NCBI RefSeq assembly: GCF_017745275.1
Contig: NZ_JAGHZS010000011.1
Coordinates: forward strand, 1 to 64,000
Reading direction: 5' to 3'
DNA: 64,000 bases
DNA from: Chitinophaga sp.
GTDB taxonomy: Bacteria; Bacteroidota; Bacteroidia; Chitinophagales; Chitinophagaceae
Below, one piece after another: positions 45,964 to 52,857 of this stretch. Under the pieces are notes generated by a model. The model worked only from the letters and a program-made list of their open reading frames with translations. It made no database searches and was not told the origin of the DNA. Both the position numbers and the translations under genes were made by a program. Position 1 is the first letter of the stretch. Every line of letters begins with the position of its first letter.

Positions 45964-46046
45964 GGCAGCAGCATGGACCAATGTTGGAAGGTCGCTTTCC
46001 TGCCAGGAAGGAAATACCAGTTCGAGCCTGGTTGTTGCTGCCACCA
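45964..46046 (+). ncRNA. tRNA-like cloverleaf element 3, in the leader of the SDR gene
   Basis: 10-bp acceptor helix GGCAGCAGCA (45964-45973) with TGTTGCTGCC (46033-46042), D stem GACC/GGTC with AATGTTGGAA, anticodon stem CTTTC/GAAGG, loop CTGCCAG (U33, anticodon GCC, nominally Gly), T stem ACCAG/CTGGT with TTCGAGC. CCA occurs at the 7-bp position with discriminator G, and a second ACCA follows the 10-bp helix. The A-U first pair and discriminator G do not fit a bacterial tRNA-Gly. The AUG of the SDR gene is 22 bases downstream. Cis-regulatory leader, processed small RNA or odd tRNA are the options. Confidence 0.65.
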
Positions 46047-46067
46047 TTATATTTAAGCACCATCACT

Positions 46068-47414
46068 ATGCAGGAGTTCTCAACAGACGAATGGGATAAA
46101 TTTTATACCATATTACAGTTTCTCAGCAAACATCCATTTGACTCCCCTGATACCGAACGTTTAAAAGGATTAGTTACCAAAATATATAAAACGGCCCGTA
46201 AAGAAATCCGGCACACGGAGCTATCGCGCCGCGGAGAAGCTGACCAGCGCAAGATCGCCAACACCGTCGTGTTTCAGCAAGGGCTGCAATCTTCCGTCAG
46301 CCAGGTGGTAGCAGATACCATCTACCTGCCCATCCAACAGGAACTGGAAAGTGCCAGCATCTGCTACTCCTGCCGGGAGCGCTATACCACTGTGCACTTT
46401 CATTATCACCGGCTTTGTCCCCGTTGTGCGCAAATTCATATGGATAAGAAAGCACAGCGTGTATCCCTGACCGGTAGAACCGCCATTGTTACCGGCGCCC
46501 GTATGAAAATCGGGTATGTCACAGCTTTGCGCCTGCTCCGTGATGGCGCCACCGTGATTGCCACCACCCGCTTTCCCGCCGATGCCCTGCTGCAATACAC
46601 CCGGGAACCGGACTACGCCGAATGGAAAGACCGGCTCACCATATACGGTCTGGATCTGATCAGTATCCCGCAGGTAGAGCAATTCCTGCAATATTGTTAT
46701 CAAACTTTACCAGCGCTGGATATCCTCATCAACAACGCCGCACAAACCATTCACTATCCACCGGAATATTACCAGCCTTTAGTGGATAAGGCCGCACAGC
46801 TGCCCTTACTCCCCGCGGCAGACCAGGCAAGGATTGCAGGCACAGCGCCTACCGGTAGCCTCCTGATTGGCAATCCTGACTTATTTCCGCCCGGGCAACT
46901 GGATTACTTCAATCAGCCGTTAGACCTGCGAAGCAGTAATAGCTGGGTGATGCGCCTGGATGAAGTAGACACCACAGAAGTATTGTCGGCCAACCTGGTA
47001 AATAATATATCTCCCTTTATGCTGAACAGCCGCCTCAAAGCGCTGATGCTGCAATCGCCGTTCCCCAACCGGTTCATCATCAATGTAACTTCTTCAGAAG
47101 GGCAATTCAGCTATGCACAGAAAACCATTTACCACCCCCATACCAACATGACCAAAGCCGCACTGAATATGATGACGCGCACCAGTGCCGCCGACTATGC
47201 AACCGCGCATATTTACATGAACAGCGTAGATGTGGGATGGGTATCTACGGGCAACCCGATAGAGAAGAAGTCGAGGCTGGAACAAGATGGTTTCCTACCC
47301 CCGCTCATGCTCGACGATGCCGCCGCACGCATCTATGACCCTATTGTACAGGCCATAAATGGTACGCCGGCATTTGGAAAGCTGTATAAAAATTATGAAG
47401 AGGTAGCCTGGTAA
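46068..47414 (+). CDS. Atypical SDR-fold protein with N-terminal zinc ribbon
   Basis: 448 residues. An N-terminal helical part (1-95) is followed by a zinc-ribbon-like CYSC...CPRC (Cys99, 102, 117, 120), then a Rossmann domain (TGRTAIVTGARMKIGYVTA, about 135-153) and LDILINNAAQ (about 218-227). The usual YxxxK is absent: around Lys363 the sequence is YHPHTNMTKAAL, with Thr at the Tyr position and the nearest Tyr eight residues before the Lys. The substrate is unknown. The ORF track starts within tRNA-like element 3; ATG 46068 (MQEFSTDEWDKF) is the sensible start. Convergent with a second atypical SDR after two bases. Confidence 0.78.
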   Translation: MQEFSTDEWDKFYTILQFLSKHPFDSPDTERLKGLVTKIYKTARKEIRHTELSRRGEADQRKIANTVVFQQGLQSSVSQVVADTIYLPIQQELESASICYSCRERYTTVHFHYHRLCPRCAQIHMDKKAQRVSLTGRTAIVTGARMKIGYVTALRLLRDGATVIATTRFPADALLQYTREPDYAEWKDRLTIYGLDLISIPQVEQFLQYCYQTLPALDILINNAAQTIHYPPEYYQPLVDKAAQLPLLPAADQARIAGTAPTGSLLIGNPDLFPPGQLDYFNQPLDLRSSNSWVMRLDEVDTTEVLSANLVNNISPFMLNSRLKALMLQSPFPNRFIINVTSSEGQFSYAQKTIYHPHTNMTKAALNMMTRTSAADYATAHIYMNSVDVGWVSTGNPIEKKSRLEQDGFLPPLMLDDAAARIYDPIVQAINGTPAFGKLYKNYEEVAW

Positions 47415-47416
47415 GA

Positions 47417-48136
47417 TTACAGCGCTAAACCGCCGTCGCAACGTATTACCGTACCGGTTATATTGCCATTACGCATCAGGAAGCGGATCGTATCTGCTAC
47501 ATCATCAGGTTCTCCTACCCTGCCTACCGGCGTTTGGGCTGCATAGGCTTCAAAGGTAGCAGCCTTATCTGCTGCCGGCAGAAAATCCCACCAGCCGGTA
47601 TTTACCACACCAGGAGAAACAGCGTTGATACGTAAAGGTTGTATTTCTTTAGCTATAGAAGGAATCATTAACTCCAATGCACCGTTGATAGCGGCTAACC
47701 CGGATACACCCGGCGCTTGTGAAATAGCAGAAATAGCTGTAATCAGGGTGATACTGCCGCCTTTATTGATGTAAGGCAGGGCTGCCTGTAAAGTATTCAG
47801 CTGGGGCCAGAATTTGCCTTCAAAGCCTGCTCTCAAATCATCCAGCGATAACTCGGCAAATTTACCGGCTCCTTTTGCACCGCTTAGCGCAATCACCAGG
47901 TGATCAATACCGCCTTGTGTACTAAAAAATGTATCCAGTTCCGCGCGGTTATTACTATCCAGTATAGCGGTTTGTATGCCGGGATTTGCCGCCGCCGCGC
48001 TTTCCAGGCTGGCAGCAGAACGGCCGGTAACAGTTACGGTTGCTTTTTCTTTGGCCAATGAAACAGCGGTTGCCAAACCAATACCTGTGGAACCGCCTGC
48101 AATAACTACTTTCTTACTTTCAAATGTGGTAGACAT
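47417..48136 (-). CDS. SDR-family oxidoreductase lacking the YxxxK dyad
   Basis: A 239-residue Rossmann protein with IAGGSTGIGLATA at the N-terminus and the SDR C-terminus (PVGRVGEPDDVADTIRFLMRNGNITGTVIRCDGG). Where YxxxK is expected it reads PGVSGLAAINGALE, so both Tyr and Lys are missing. I believe the same sequence type recurs in a subfamily of SDRs, so this is unlikely to be a sequencing error, but normal carbonyl chemistry is doubtful. ATG 48136 (MSTTFESKK) is chosen over 48157. The AraC regulator upstream on the same strand (80 bases) may control it. Confidence 0.82.
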   Translation of the reverse strand: MSTTFESKKVVIAGGSTGIGLATAVSLAKEKATVTVTGRSAASLESAAAANPGIQTAILDSNNRAELDTFFSTQGGIDHLVIALSGAKGAGKFAELSLDDLRAGFEGKFWPQLNTLQAALPYINKGGSITLITAISAISQAPGVSGLAAINGALELMIPSIAKEIQPLRINAVSPGVVNTGWWDFLPAADKAATFEAYAAQTPVGRVGEPDDVADTIRFLMRNGNITGTVIRCDGGLAL

Positions 48137-48216
48137 ATCGTGATCTTTTATGTACACAAAGTTGGTCCATAAAAGCCGTTGTGTTGTTACCCGGATTATG
48201 CATTGTATTAACCCGA

Positions 48217-49149
48217 TTATGCATTTTTTCGATACGACAAAGGTGTTTGCCCGGTCTGTTCCCTAAAGAAACGGTTGAAACCTGCAGGATCGCTGAAGTT
48301 GAGCTGGTAAGAGATTTCCGATATGGCAGTATCCGTGTACCGCAATACTGCTTTAGCTTCCTGCACCAGCATATCCGCAATGGCGGCTGATGCGGTATGA
48401 CCAGTGACTTCCTTTACCGTGCGATTCAGGTGATTTGGCGTAACTCCCAGCAGCTCCGCATAGTCTGCCACTTTTTTCTTTGTGAGAAAATGCTGGCTCA
48501 CCAGTTTCTTAAACCGGGGCACCAGGTAAGTATTTCGTGTATCTGTAGCTGTTAGATGCAACTCCTGCGCGATATAACTTCGCTTCACCTCCAATAATAG
48601 CAGGTAAAGATACATTTGCACGGCCCGGTCACATCCGGGTTGATGGCGCCTCAATTCCTCGTTCATCTTACCCACAAAATCCGCTACAGCAGTAATAGCG
48701 GCTTTATCCAGCTGTATAAAGGGTACACCGGAATAATCGAAGAAGGGAAACTCAACGGGTATTCTGCCCGCAGGCAGCAGGTCTTCCAGGAAATTGGCGT
48801 TGAATAAAATATAATACCCGAAAGTATCGGCAGCGATATTGTCTTTACTAAATACCTGCCCGGGAAAAGTAAAACTCAGGGTGCCCGCCTGATGCCGGAA
48901 TTTTTCCAGCCCCAACTGCACATCCACACCGCCGCTTAAGGTAATGCTGATCCGGTAGAAATCAGATTTCAGTGGCCCTACTGCTGGGCGCAGGCCTTCA
49001 CTGGAGTATACTTCAAATCCCGGGATGCGTTTCTCCGCTTCCAGGTTATTGTATCCAAAATCGGAAGTATCATTTTCCTGACGGTGCAGGTGGCGGAAGT
49101 CGCCCAACACATATTGCGGGATCTCCGGTTGTTTGTTTTTAGTACTCAT
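48217..49149 (-). CDS. AraC-family transcriptional regulator
   Basis: 310 residues: an N-terminal cupin-like sensor without an obvious metal site, and a C-terminal AraC DNA-binding domain (about 205-305) with KVADYAELLGVTPNHLNRTVKEVTG as first helix-turn-helix and ISYQLNFSDPAGFNRFFREQTGQTPLSYRK as second. ATG 49149 (MSTKNKQPEIPQYVLGDF) is preferred to 49179, which runs into the divergent promoter region. Divergent from the small gene at 49189 (39 bases between starts) and upstream of the atypical SDR, both plausible targets. Confidence 0.9.
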   Translation of the reverse strand: MSTKNKQPEIPQYVLGDFRHLHRQENDTSDFGYNNLEAEKRIPGFEVYSSEGLRPAVGPLKSDFYRISITLSGGVDVQLGLEKFRHQAGTLSFTFPGQVFSKDNIAADTFGYYILFNANFLEDLLPAGRIPVEFPFFDYSGVPFIQLDKAAITAVADFVGKMNEELRRHQPGCDRAVQMYLYLLLLEVKRSYIAQELHLTATDTRNTYLVPRFKKLVSQHFLTKKKVADYAELLGVTPNHLNRTVKEVTGHTASAAIADMLVQEAKAVLRYTDTAISEISYQLNFSDPAGFNRFFREQTGQTPLSYRKNA

Positions 49150-49188
49150 TTGCCTAAATTCGTGATTAAAATTAGACAAAAATCAACA

Positions 49189-49545
49189 ATGGAGTTAACC
49201 ACCCTTTACCGCCCCGTAGGACCAGCAGAGCTGGAATTAATTAAACAATCCGGCTGGAAACGATTTCCACCCAGGCTCCCCGATCAGCCCATCTTCTATC
49301 CTGTAATGAATGAGGCATATGCCATACAAATCTCTGTGGAATGGAATGTGCCGGCGTATGGTGCCGGCTATGTGACCAAATTTGACGTAGATAGTAATTT
49401 TCTGAAACGATATAAAGTAGAAAATGTGGGTGGGGTGATACATAATGAATTATGGGTACCGGCGGAAGAACTGGCGGAATTCAATGATCATATTGTAGGG
49501 CTGATTGAAGTAACGCAGTCGTATTCTGCAAAGCAGAAAGCATAA
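49189..49545 (+). CDS. Small conserved protein, 'ADP-ribosylation/crystallin J1'-type label
   Basis: A 118-residue soluble protein. The opening TTLYRPVGPAELELIKQSGWKRFPPRLPDQPIFYPVMNEAYA and GAGYVTKFDV are typical of a small family often named ADP-ribosylation/crystallin J1 in databases. That label is from memory and the function is unproven. ATG 49189 is chosen; the longer ORF-track start would lie inside the divergent AraC gene. The last residues (SAKQKA) and the stop codon are encoded by the first heptads of palindrome E, so the repeat has become part of the gene's 3' end. Confidence 0.75.
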   Translation: MELTTLYRPVGPAELELIKQSGWKRFPPRLPDQPIFYPVMNEAYAIQISVEWNVPAYGAGYVTKFDVDSNFLKRYKVENVGGVIHNELWVPAEELAEFNDHIVGLIEVTQSYSAKQKA

Positions 49546-49659
49546 AGCAAAAAGCAAAAAGCTATTAAAGCGAATGACCAGAGCGATTATTAATTTACTC
49601 ATACGCTCTGGTCATTCGCTTTAATAGCTTTTTGCTTTTTGCTTTATGCTTTCTGCTTT
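49530..49659. repeat. Perfect 56-bp palindrome with heptad arms (copy E)
   Basis: Arms 49530-49585 and 49604-49659 are exact reverse complements over 56 bases: AGCAGAA, AGCATAA, AGCAAAA, AGCAAAA, AGCTATT and the core AAAGCGAATGACCAGAGCG. The left arm reaches into the upstream coding sequence; its AGCATAA unit supplies the stop codon. The right arm is followed by one further heptad and then the helicase stop at 49685. Confidence 0.9.
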
Positions 49660-49684
49660 CTGCTTTACGGAATACGACTGCGTT

Positions 49685-51016
49685 TTATCTTGCTATTTCA
49701 ATCTTCACTTTCTTATTCTTAATCTTTTCATTTTTAATCTGCTCCAGCACGTGTCCTACTTTGGATTTCACCACTGCTACAAAGGAGAAGAAATCTTTTA
49801 CTTCGATTAAGCCGATATCTTCCTTTTTCAGGTTCGCTTTTTTAGAGAGGAAGCCTACAATATCTACTTTATTCACTTTATCTTTTTTACCGGCAGCAAT
49901 GAAAATGGTGGTCCATTTTGGTTTTTCCGGTATAGTAGCAGTAGCGGGCAGTTCAATGCTTTCGATGGTTTCATCTGCCAGGTAAGGCATCCGTTTTTCA
50001 TCGGGCGCCAGTATCACGATAGCGGTGCCACTGGCTTCCATGCGGGCAGTACGGCCGTTGCGGTGTGTCCAGCTATCTTCTGTATGCGGCAGGTGGAAAT
50101 GTATAATGTAGCGGATATTGGGAATATCCAGTCCACGTGCAGCCAGATCAGTGGTTACCAGTACGTTTACCGAGCCATTACGGAACTTACAGAGGGCCGC
50201 ATCGCGTTCCTGTTGTTCCATAGCACCGTGATAGAAGGTATTGATGATACTTTTTTCTGACAGCATTTTGCTGGTGCGTTCTACGGCATCGCGGTGATTA
50301 CAGAATACGATGGTGGAGCGGTTACCGAGGTAGCAAATGAGGCGGAACAGGGTGTCTACCTTATCATTTTCCGGCGACAATACTTCTTTGATAGTGAGTC
50401 GTGCAGCCGGTGTCCCTTCTTCCGGCAGGAAGTTCAGCTTCTGCGGCTCGTTGAGCGCCAGGAATTCCGGTATTTCCACGGCTTCAGTAGCCGAGGTCAG
50501 GATACGTTTCTTCACATTGGGCAATGATTCCACGATGAAAGACACTTCCTCCTGGAAGCCCAGTTCCAGTGTTTTATCGAATTCGTCCAGTACCAGCGTT
50601 TCGATGGCTGCTACAGTGATGTTTTCGCGGCGGATATGATCTCCCAGGCGGCCGGGTGTTCCCACAATCACTGCCGGCGGCTGAATCAGGTTGTTTTCTT
50701 CTGTTTCCCTCAGGTGGCCACCATAGCAGGCAGTAATTTTGTAGCCGGTTCCCATGAGTTTAAACACCTTCTCTATCTGAAGGGCCAGCTCGCGGGAAGG
50801 CACTACGATCAGGGCCTGTGTATTTTTATTGGCAGGGTCCAGTCGCTCCAGTATAGGCAGCAGGAATGCCAGCGTTTTACCGGAACCTGTGGCCGACAAC
50901 AGGATTACATCAGCGTGTTGCTTGTTTGCGTCCACCGATGCCTGTTGCATGTCATTGAGTGAATCGATCTTGAGATTGGTAAGAATATTACCTAATGAGT
51001 ACTTTTCTTTTTGCAT
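49685..51016 (-). CDS. DEAD-box RNA helicase with DbpA-type RNA-binding domain
   Basis: 443 residues. Motifs in order: Walker A SATGSGKT (about 41-48), VPSRELALQ, GTPGRLGDH, motif II as DEFD instead of DEAD, motif III SATEA, TTDLAARGLD and HRNGRTAR. A C-terminal DbpA/CsdA-type domain (about 370-430, VDIVGFLSKKANLKKEDIGLIEVKDFFSFVAVVKSK) suggests a role in ribosome assembly or cold adaptation. The ORF-track start at 51085 translates repeat F as protein ([12 protein letters not shown]). ATG 51016 (MQKEKYSLGN) lies three bases behind the predicted transcription start from the box at 51024-51031. Confidence 0.9.
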   Translation of the reverse strand: MQKEKYSLGNILTNLKIDSLNDMQQASVDANKQHADVILLSATGSGKTLAFLLPILERLDPANKNTQALIVVPSRELALQIEKVFKLMGTGYKITACYGGHLRETEENNLIQPPAVIVGTPGRLGDHIRRENITVAAIETLVLDEFDKTLELGFQEEVSFIVESLPNVKKRILTSATEAVEIPEFLALNEPQKLNFLPEEGTPAARLTIKEVLSPENDKVDTLFRLICYLGNRSTIVFCNHRDAVERTSKMLSEKSIINTFYHGAMEQQERDAALCKFRNGSVNVLVTTDLAARGLDIPNIRYIIHFHLPHTEDSWTHRNGRTARMEASGTAIVILAPDEKRMPYLADETIESIELPATATIPEKPKWTTIFIAAGKKDKVNKVDIVGFLSKKANLKKEDIGLIEVKDFFSFVAVVKSKVGHVLEQIKNEKIKNKKVKIEIAR

Positions 51017-51023
51017 TTGCTGG

Positions 51024-51031
51024 CAAAAGTA
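51024..51031 (-). promoter_or_regulatory. -7 box TACTTTTG of the helicase gene
   Basis: Exact TAnnTTTG match on the minus strand. Four bases (CCAG) later would be the transcription start, leaving a leader of about three bases before ATG 51016. Confidence 0.6.
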
Positions 51032-51051
51032 CGAAGAATCAGCGAAGCGGG

Positions 51052-51158
51052 AGCAGAAAGCAGAAAGCATAAAGCAAAAAGCCATTGAAGCGAATGATTA
51101 ACGCATATATAATATCCACTCTAATGGCTTTCTGCCTTATGCTTTATGCTTTCTGCTA
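51052..51158. repeat. Imperfect heptad-armed palindrome (copy F)
   Basis: Left arm AGCAGAA, AGCAGAA, AGCATAA, AGCAAAA, AGCCATT with core GAAGCGAATGATTAACGC. The right arm (about 51121-51157) consists of TTTCTGC, TTTATGC-type units but is only partly complementary. It separates two tandem minus-strand genes. The right end overlaps the TAG stop of the upstream gene (51156-51158), as expected for its terminator. Confidence 0.8.
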
Positions 51159-52127
51159 TTTACAAAGATGCACCTGGTCGTTGGCCGGATAGCTGAAGGT
51201 ATTGGGCACTACCCATCTTGCTTTATAAATTTTCCAGCCTTTATGGGAGAAGACACTATTCCCGCTGGCATCCAGTACTTCGTCTGTCCACCAGGATACT
51301 TTAGGCCTGACCATTAGTACCGGCAGCCCGTTGCCGGCTGAGGATACACTCTTGATATTGGCCTGTAATACATTGGCCTGCGTGAGTTGCTTACTGATCA
51401 CATTAAATGTGTATACGTTGGTGGTGTTGGTGAGCCATAGATTGCTTTCACCATATACCGGGAACAGGTCGTGGGCTTCCGTACCGGGGAGATGAATCAC
51501 CGTATCAGGGATGAGGTCCGGTGCTGCACAGTTGAAATTGTACTTAAAGCTATGCATGGTAGCCATGGCAGCAGACCAAAGTCTTTGCTGCCCGGCATCC
51601 CAAACTACGTTGTGGCCGAAATCGATGGACACTTTTTTCGTATATACGCCATCAGGGAATTGAAGCGTATCTGTTTTAAATAGCATCAGGTAGTTGCCTG
51701 TGCTGGAAGCGCTGACAATATTACCATCTGGTAATAGTTCAACAGAGTGGGTATTTCCACCGGCATAGGCATAGAACACCGCTTTTTTATCTGCGATCCT
51801 GATCAGGGCCACGCCTCCACCGGAGGCGTTTGTCAGGATATATTGATTATTGTATACGGGTTTAGCGTCGCTGGGGTTGCTAAACCATTTAAAATGTTCC
51901 GGTTTTATGTTGGAATTTTCCGGTTTCCATTCCCAAATGAGCGCGCCGGTAGGCACATCTACAATTACAAGCCGGTGCTGCGACTGCTCCGCCAACACCA
52001 TACATTTGCTGCAATCCGCTACGGTGGCAGGTGTATCAACTGCCACCTGTGCTACGGCACTTTTACTGAAACAAGCCATGGCGATGCCACTCACGATGGA
52101 AAGTATAAATCCTGTTTTTTTCATCAT
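51156..52127 (-). CDS. Secreted beta-propeller-like protein (DUF6528-type)
   Basis: About 323 residues with a signal peptide (ending SKSAVAQ). The body consists of repeated beta motifs such as HRLVIVDVPTGALIWEWKPE, YNNQYILTNASGGGVALIRIADKKAV and HSVELLPDGNIVSAS, as in WD40 or PQQ-like propellers. The DUF6528 name is from memory. No catalytic residues are obvious; a periplasmic or surface binding role is likely. The ORF track starts at a TTG (52130); ATG 52127 or 52124 is the real start. Its stop lies within repeat F. Confidence 0.7.
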   Translation of the reverse strand: MMKKTGFILSIVSGIAMACFSKSAVAQVAVDTPATVADCSKCMVLAEQSQHRLVIVDVPTGALIWEWKPENSNIKPEHFKWFSNPSDAKPVYNNQYILTNASGGGVALIRIADKKAVFYAYAGGNTHSVELLPDGNIVSASSTGNYLMLFKTDTLQFPDGVYTKKVSIDFGHNVVWDAGQQRLWSAAMATMHSFKYNFNCAAPDLIPDTVIHLPGTEAHDLFPVYGESNLWLTNTTNVYTFNVISKQLTQANVLQANIKSVSSAGNGLPVLMVRPKVSWWTDEVLDASGNSVFSHKGWKIYKARWVVPNTFSYPANDQVHLCK

Positions 52128-52245
52128 CAATAGTTATCATTATGTTCCGGACCAAACTACATGATCCCTTGCTGCATGCCTCAATAATACATCAGCAAAC
52201 CGGATATCTATAACGTTTTTGCTACTTTTTGTTTAATTTAAGGTT

Positions 52246-52707
52246 ATGAAAACACCTTATATCGTACTGGCGCTGGGAACCGGCATCCTCGCCTCCTGCC
52301 ATCAACAAGGGCAGCAACAAACTACTGCAGTCACAGATTCCTTACCGGCAGAAACGGAAAAAAAGGTCAACTGCTATGAAAAGACCCTGGGTAAAGATAC
52401 TGTTCTGCTTACCCTTACCTACCAGGATAGCGTAGCTACCGGCAAACTGGTGTATAACTTCTTTGAGAAAGATAAAAATACCGGTGACTTCAACGGCATC
52501 GTTCACCAGGGCATTATCCGTGGTAAATACACATTTTACAGCGAAGGCGTGGAAAGCAGCAGGCCAGTGATTTTTAAAGTAACGAAAGAACAGGCTTTTG
52601 AAGCGGTGCCTGAAAGCTTCGACAAGCAAGGTATCCCGGTGTTTCCGGCAGATGACAACCAGTTGAAGTTTGATAGTGTGCCGTTGGAAGCCGGCGCTTG
52701 TAAGTAA
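52246..52707 (+). CDS. Small lipoprotein of unknown function
   Basis: 153 residues with a lipoprotein signal (Cys in GILASCHQQ, about residue 18), a Gln/Thr-rich linker and a compact beta-rich domain (CYEKTLGKDTVLLTLTYQDSVATGKLVYNFFEKDKNTGDFNG). I do not recognise a named family; similar small lipoproteins occur in Bacteroidota without known role. Monocistronic, divergent from the propeller gene. Its stop codon is followed at once by the half-element G. Confidence 0.7.
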   Translation: MKTPYIVLALGTGILASCHQQGQQQTTAVTDSLPAETEKKVNCYEKTLGKDTVLLTLTYQDSVATGKLVYNFFEKDKNTGDFNGIVHQGIIRGKYTFYSEGVESSRPVIFKVTKEQAFEAVPESFDKQGIPVFPADDNQLKFDSVPLEAGACK

Positions 52708-52749
52708 AGCCGAAAGCAAAAAGCTATCATAGCGAATGATCAACGCGAA
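52708..52749. repeat. Left half of a heptad-armed element (copy G)
   Basis: AGCCGAA, AGCAAAA, AGCTATC, then core ATAGCGAATGATCAACGCG, beginning on the base after the TAA stop. The right half is missing; instead the unrelated 24-bp hairpin at 52792-52841 occupies the rest of the gap. Confidence 0.75.
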
Positions 52750-52791
52750 TTTTTATCTTGATTAAACTAATTTTTATTTTTTGATAGAAAG

Positions 52792-52841
52792 AATAAAATA
52801 GACGAGCCGCGCTCAAATGAGCGCGGCTCGTCTATTTTATT
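52792..52841. terminator. 24-bp perfect hairpin between convergent genes
   Basis: AATAAAATAGACGAGCCGCGCTCA pairs perfectly with TGAGCGCGGCTCGTCTATTTTATT around an AA loop, with A/T-rich ends giving T-rich exits on both strands. Bidirectional terminator for the lipoprotein gene and the receptor gene. Confidence 0.92.
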
Positions 52842-52857
52842 TATAACACGACAATTT

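Noticed and set aside
45957-46067. ORF-track N-terminal extension of the zinc-ribbon SDR
   Set aside because: It is translation of tRNA-like element 3; the first 37 residues have no protein character.
51017-51085. ORF-track N-terminal extension of the helicase ([12 protein letters not shown]...)
   Set aside because: It is translation of repeat F and lies upstream of the -7 box; ATG 51016 gives the normal protein.
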